DNA from: CALZJC01 sp041574955
GTDB taxonomy: Bacteria; Acidobacteriota; Thermoanaerobaculia; Multivoradales; JAHEKO01
Length of the DNA: 17,005 bases
Direction of reading: 5' to 3'
NCBI GenBank assembly: GCA_041574955.1
Contig: JBFGNS010000096.1
Coordinates: 1 to 17,005, forward strand
Part shown: one piece after another, positions 14,418 to 17,005 of the stretch
How the letters are laid out: each line of letters opens with the position of its first letter
Position numbering within the stretch: position 1 is the stretch's first letter
Translations under genes and position numbers: made by a program
The notes under the pieces: generated by a model
The model's input: the letters and a program-made list of their open reading frames with translations, nothing else
What the model was told of the DNA's origin: nothing
The model's database searches: none

Positions 14418-15245
14418 GTGCAAGGGGGCCTCGACACACCGTCCGCGCCGGCGCGTGGCCGCTCGGCGGGTTGTGCGCGCCGTCTGCTGACGGTGCCGCG
14501 CACGGCCGTCGGGCTGGCGGCCGTCGTGGCCATGGCCGCGCAGCCCGCCCCCGCCTGGACGCCGGCGGCGCGGCAGGCGATCGCCGAGCAGGCGGCGGCG
14601 CTGGCGCCGCGCGACCTGACGGGGCAGCTCGAGCGGCATCGCCACGCCCTCAGCGGCGCCGCCGCGGCGCCCTGCCCGGGCAACGCGCACGACGGCGGAG
14701 TGCGCCTGGCGGCGGCGATGCGGCAGGAGGTGACGGCGGCGGTCGCGGCCATCCGCGCGCACCGGCCGTTCGCCGAGATCGTGGCGCGCCTCGGCACCCT
14801 GGCCCACCTGGCGGCCGACCTCAACGACCCGCTGCGGGTGGACGACGGCGACCCGGCCGAGCCGCGCTACGCCGCCGACTACGCGCGTTATCTGGACTCC
14901 GCCCGCCCCCGGTTCGCGGTGATCTTCTACGGCGGCGGACGGCGGTTGGGCGACGCCGGCGACCTCGACCGGCTGCTGGGACGCGCCGTCGAGCGCGGCC
15001 GGCGGCTGTACCCCGACGTCGCCCGCGAGTACCGCCGGATCGGCGGCCGCAGCGGCCTGACCGGCTTCGACGACCGCTCCACCGCCTTCGCGGTCGGCTC
15101 GCTGGCCTACAGCCACGCGGTGAGCGATGTCGCCGCGCTGCTGCGCTACGTCTGGCTCGAGGCCGGCGGCAGCGACCGCGGCGCGCTGGCGGCGGTGGCC
15201 GGCGACCGTCTGGTGCTGCTCGGCCGCGGAGCCACCGCGCGCTAG
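14418..15245 (+). CDS. Secreted zinc phospholipase C / S1-P1 nuclease-like protein
   Basis: The 275-residue product has a long basic start and a hydrophobic signal (VPRTAVGLAAVVAMAAQPAPA) ending directly before Trp47. In the zinc-dependent phospholipase C and S1/P1 nuclease superfamily the mature N-terminal Trp binds zinc with its own amino group, and two H-x3-D/E motifs supply further ligands. Here LAHLAADLNDPL gives His130-Asp134, and YSHAVSDVAALL gives His233-Asp237; His91-Asp92 is another candidate ligand pair. The mostly helical composition and length (about 229 mature residues) fit the fold. The usual early His just after the Trp is not obvious, so the activity may be altered or the site incomplete. 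It could cleave phospholipids or nucleic acids outside the cytoplasm. purH follows 16 bp later. A later GTG inside the frame (about 14493) is an alternative start. Confidence 0.6.
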   Translation: MQGGLDTPSAPARGRSAGCARRLLTVPRTAVGLAAVVAMAAQPAPAWTPAARQAIAEQAAALAPRDLTGQLERHRHALSGAAAAPCPGNAHDGGVRLAAAMRQEVTAAVAAIRAHRPFAEIVARLGTLAHLAADLNDPLRVDDGDPAEPRYAADYARYLDSARPRFAVIFYGGGRRLGDAGDLDRLLGRAVERGRRLYPDVAREYRRIGGRSGLTGFDDRSTAFAVGSLAYSHAVSDVAALLRYVWLEAGGSDRGALAAVAGDRLVLLGRGATAR

Positions 15246-15261
15246 AGCGCGCGCTTCTCCC

Positions 15262-16812
15262 ATGCTCAAGGCTTCGCGCGCCCTGCTGTCGGTCTACGAC
15301 AAGCGCGGCCTGGTCGAGCTCGGCCGCGGACTCGTCGCGTTGGGGGTCGAGCTGCTGTCGACAGGCGGCACCTACCGCGCGCTCGACGAGGACGGCATCC
15401 CGGTGCTGCCGGTGTCCGAGGTCACCGGTTTCCCGGAGATCCTCGACGGCCGCGTCAAGACGCTCCATCCGCGCATCCACGGCGGCATCCTGGCGGACCG
15501 TGAGCGCGCCTCGCACGTCGCCGCGCTGCGCGATCACGGCGTCGCGCCGATCGACCTGGTGGTGGTCAACCTCTACCCGTTTCGCGAGACCGCCGGCGAC
15601 GCCCAGGCCAGTCCGGAGCAGATCATCGACATGATCGACATCGGCGGGCCGGCGATGGTGCGGGCGGCGGCCAAGAACTACCGGGGCGTGGTGGTGGTCG
15701 TCGATCCCGACGACTACCCGCAGGTGCTGGCGGCGCTCGAGCAGGGCGACGGCCAGGTACCGGAGCCGCTCCGCCGCCGGCTGGCGATCAAGGCGTTCCG
15801 CCACACCCAGGCCTACGACGCCGCCATCGCCCACTGGCTGGAGCACCAGAGCGGCGACGAGGACAGCCACTTCCCCCGCCACCTGCTTCTCGACCTCGAG
15901 AAGCTGGCCGAGCCGCGCTACGGCGAGAACCCTCACCAGGGGGCGGCGGTCTACCAGCTGCAGGGCGCGGGCGGCGTCTTCTCGGGCTTCGACCAGCTGC
16001 AGGGCAAGGAGCTGTCGTTCAACAACCTGCTCGACGCCGACGCGGCGCGCACCCTGGTGGCGCGCTTCGGTGAGCCGGCGGCGGTGATCGTCAAGCACGG
16101 CAACCCGTGCGGCGCCGGCCGCGGCGACACGGTGCGCGAGGCGTACGAGCGCGCCCTCGCCTGCGACCCCAAGTCGGCGTTCGGCTCGGTGGTGGCGGTC
16201 AACCGTGACGCCGACGAGGGGCTGGCCGAGGCGATGGCGAAGCAGTTCGTGGAGGTGGTGGTGGCGCCCGGCTTCGACGACGCCGGCCTGGCGCTGCACG
16301 GCCGCAAGAAGGCGCGGCGGCTGATCCGCTGCCCGGTCTTCCAGCCCGAGCGCGGCGACCTCGAGCTGCGCGCGGTGGACGGCGGCCTGCTCGCCCAGAC
16401 CCCCGACCACGAGTGGGACGACCCGGCCGGCTGGCGCTGCGTCAGCCAGCGCAAGCCCGAGCCCGAGGAGCTGAGGGCACTCGAGTTCGCCTGGCAGGTG
16501 GTGCGCCAGGTGCGCTCGAACGCCATCGTGATCGCCAACGGCGACCAGACGGTGGGTATCGGCGCCGGCCAGATGAGCCGCGTCGACTCGTGCGAGATCG
16601 CGGTGCGCAAGGCCGAGCTGCCGATCTCGGGCTGCGCCGCCGCCTCCGACGCCTTCTTCCCGTTCCGCGACGGCCTCGACTTGCTGGCCGACGCCGGCGT
16701 CACCGCCGTCGTCCAGCCGGGTGGCAGCAAGCGCGACGACGACCTTATCGCGGCCGCCGACGAGCGCGGGCTGGCGATGCTGCTCACCGGCCGCCGGCAC
16801 TTCCTGCACTGA
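15262..16812 (+). CDS. purH: Bifunctional AICAR formyltransferase/IMP cyclohydrolase
   Basis: PurH makes IMP by the last two steps of purine synthesis: formyl transfer from 10-formyl-tetrahydrofolate to AICAR, then ring closure. The 516-residue length is normal. The N-terminal MGS-like cyclohydrolase part (about 1-195) shows LLSTGGTYRAL, TGFPEILDGRVKTLHPRIHG and NLYPF. The transformylase part shows RYGENPHQ (219-226), LSFNNLLDADAA (251-262), VKHGNPCG with catalytic Lys278-His279, SAFGSVVAVN, and the end motif QPGGSKRDDD. All expected signatures are present. It starts 16 bp after the zinc-enzyme gene and ends 5 bp before the LolA-like gene, so the three probably share a transcript. There is no clear Shine-Dalgarno site, which suggests coupling to upstream translation. 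It is the only core metabolic gene in the window. Confidence 0.98.
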   Translation: MLKASRALLSVYDKRGLVELGRGLVALGVELLSTGGTYRALDEDGIPVLPVSEVTGFPEILDGRVKTLHPRIHGGILADRERASHVAALRDHGVAPIDLVVVNLYPFRETAGDAQASPEQIIDMIDIGGPAMVRAAAKNYRGVVVVVDPDDYPQVLAALEQGDGQVPEPLRRRLAIKAFRHTQAYDAAIAHWLEHQSGDEDSHFPRHLLLDLEKLAEPRYGENPHQGAAVYQLQGAGGVFSGFDQLQGKELSFNNLLDADAARTLVARFGEPAAVIVKHGNPCGAGRGDTVREAYERALACDPKSAFGSVVAVNRDADEGLAEAMAKQFVEVVVAPGFDDAGLALHGRKKARRLIRCPVFQPERGDLELRAVDGGLLAQTPDHEWDDPAGWRCVSQRKPEPEELRALEFAWQVVRQVRSNAIVIANGDQTVGIGAGQMSRVDSCEIAVRKAELPISGCAAASDAFFPFRDGLDLLADAGVTAVVQPGGSKRDDDLIAAADERGLAMLLTGRRHFLH

Positions 16813-16817
16813 GCGCG

Positions 16818-17005
16818 ATGGCGCGGCGCGGCTCGATCTGGCTCGTCTGCGCGCTGCTGGCCGCGGCGCCGGCGGCGCGCGGCGCCGAAGGCGACGACGC
16901 CTGGCGGCTGCTGCGCGAGCTGCGCGCGGCGCTCGAGGCGGCGCCGCAGGTGGCCGATTTCGAACAGCAGTTCCTGCCCGCCGGCTTCTCGAGCGGCGAG
17001 CGCGA
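16818..17005 (+). CDS. LolA-like outer-membrane lipoprotein carrier, partial
   Basis: Only the first 62 residues are in the window. They give a signal peptide (IWLVCALLAAAPAARG) and then ALEAAPQVADFEQQFLPAGFSSGE, which matches the start of LolA-type carriers (a helix followed by the first strand of an open barrel, with the typical DFEQxF). LolA takes lipoproteins from the inner membrane across the periplasm to the outer membrane, so its presence points to a diderm cell. The start lies 5 bp after the purH stop and has no good ribosome site, so it is probably translated by coupling. It could be a LolA paralogue rather than the main carrier. Confidence 0.75.
   Translation, partial: MARRGSIWLVCALLAAAPAARGAEGDDAWRLLRELRAALEAAPQVADFEQQFLPAGFSSGER

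Noticed and set aside
14821..16809. 662-residue open frame on the minus strand opposite purH
   Set aside because: purH is certain on the plus strand; the antisense product is His/Arg/Leu/Gly-rich repetitive sequence without family features.

Overview
The window is a GC-rich chromosomal segment of a diderm (Gram-negative-type) bacterium. The didermy is supported by a LolA-like lipoprotein carrier, a large secreted protein ending in an outer-membrane beta-barrel, a lipobox multiheme cytochrome and many signal peptides. The combination of bactofilin, multiheme-TPR cytochrome, BNR/vWA and thrombospondin type 3 secreted proteins, and very high GC would suit Acidobacteriota (e.g. Thermoanaerobaculia-like lineages) or a similar deep phylum. 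That assignment is inference; no rRNA or tRNA marker is present. No insertion sequence, CRISPR array or RNA gene was found.

Layout, left to right. (1) Positions 1-871: the first codons of a leftward exported protein, then a rightward type II toxin-antitoxin pair (ribbon-helix-helix antitoxin and PIN toxin). A perfect palindrome overlaps the -10 box and abuts the start codon. A 29-bp piece of the toxin gene is duplicated upstream of the pair. (2) 1166-7200: a two-gene operon of secreted proteins, a PQQ-like propeller protein and a 1614-residue mosaic (Asp-box propeller, vWA with complete MIDAS, Ig-like modules, ASPM/SPD-2/Hydin-type module, outer-membrane barrel). (3) 7201-8602: nested inverted repeats, a leftward bactofilin, and a leftward small Cys/His-tailed protein followed by a perfect 16-bp stem-loop. 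(4) 8840-12375: rightward secreted propeller/TSP3 protein driven by an extended -10 promoter, a strong hairpin, then a seven-haem c-type cytochrome lipoprotein with TPRs. (5) 12656-14335: a leftward membrane alpha/beta hydrolase fused to an HXXEE membrane domain. (6) 14418-17005: a rightward cluster of a secreted zinc PLC/S1-P1-nuclease-like protein, purH and the start of a LolA-like protein.

How the genes relate: most products act in the envelope (surface propellers, cytochrome, lipoprotein carrier, membrane hydrolase, bactofilin scaffold), with purH as the single housekeeping metabolic gene. Three genes (starts at 255, 10435, 14418) lack a Shine-Dalgarno sequence and have a TANNNT hexamer ending 7-8 nt before the start codon. 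This is the geometry of leaderless transcripts, while others (1166, 2356, 7974, 8890, 14335) have clear Shine-Dalgarno sites. The strongest candidates for undescribed biology are the mosaic vWA/barrel protein, the hydrolase-HXXEE fusion, and the small zinc-knuckle-like protein with its hairpin.
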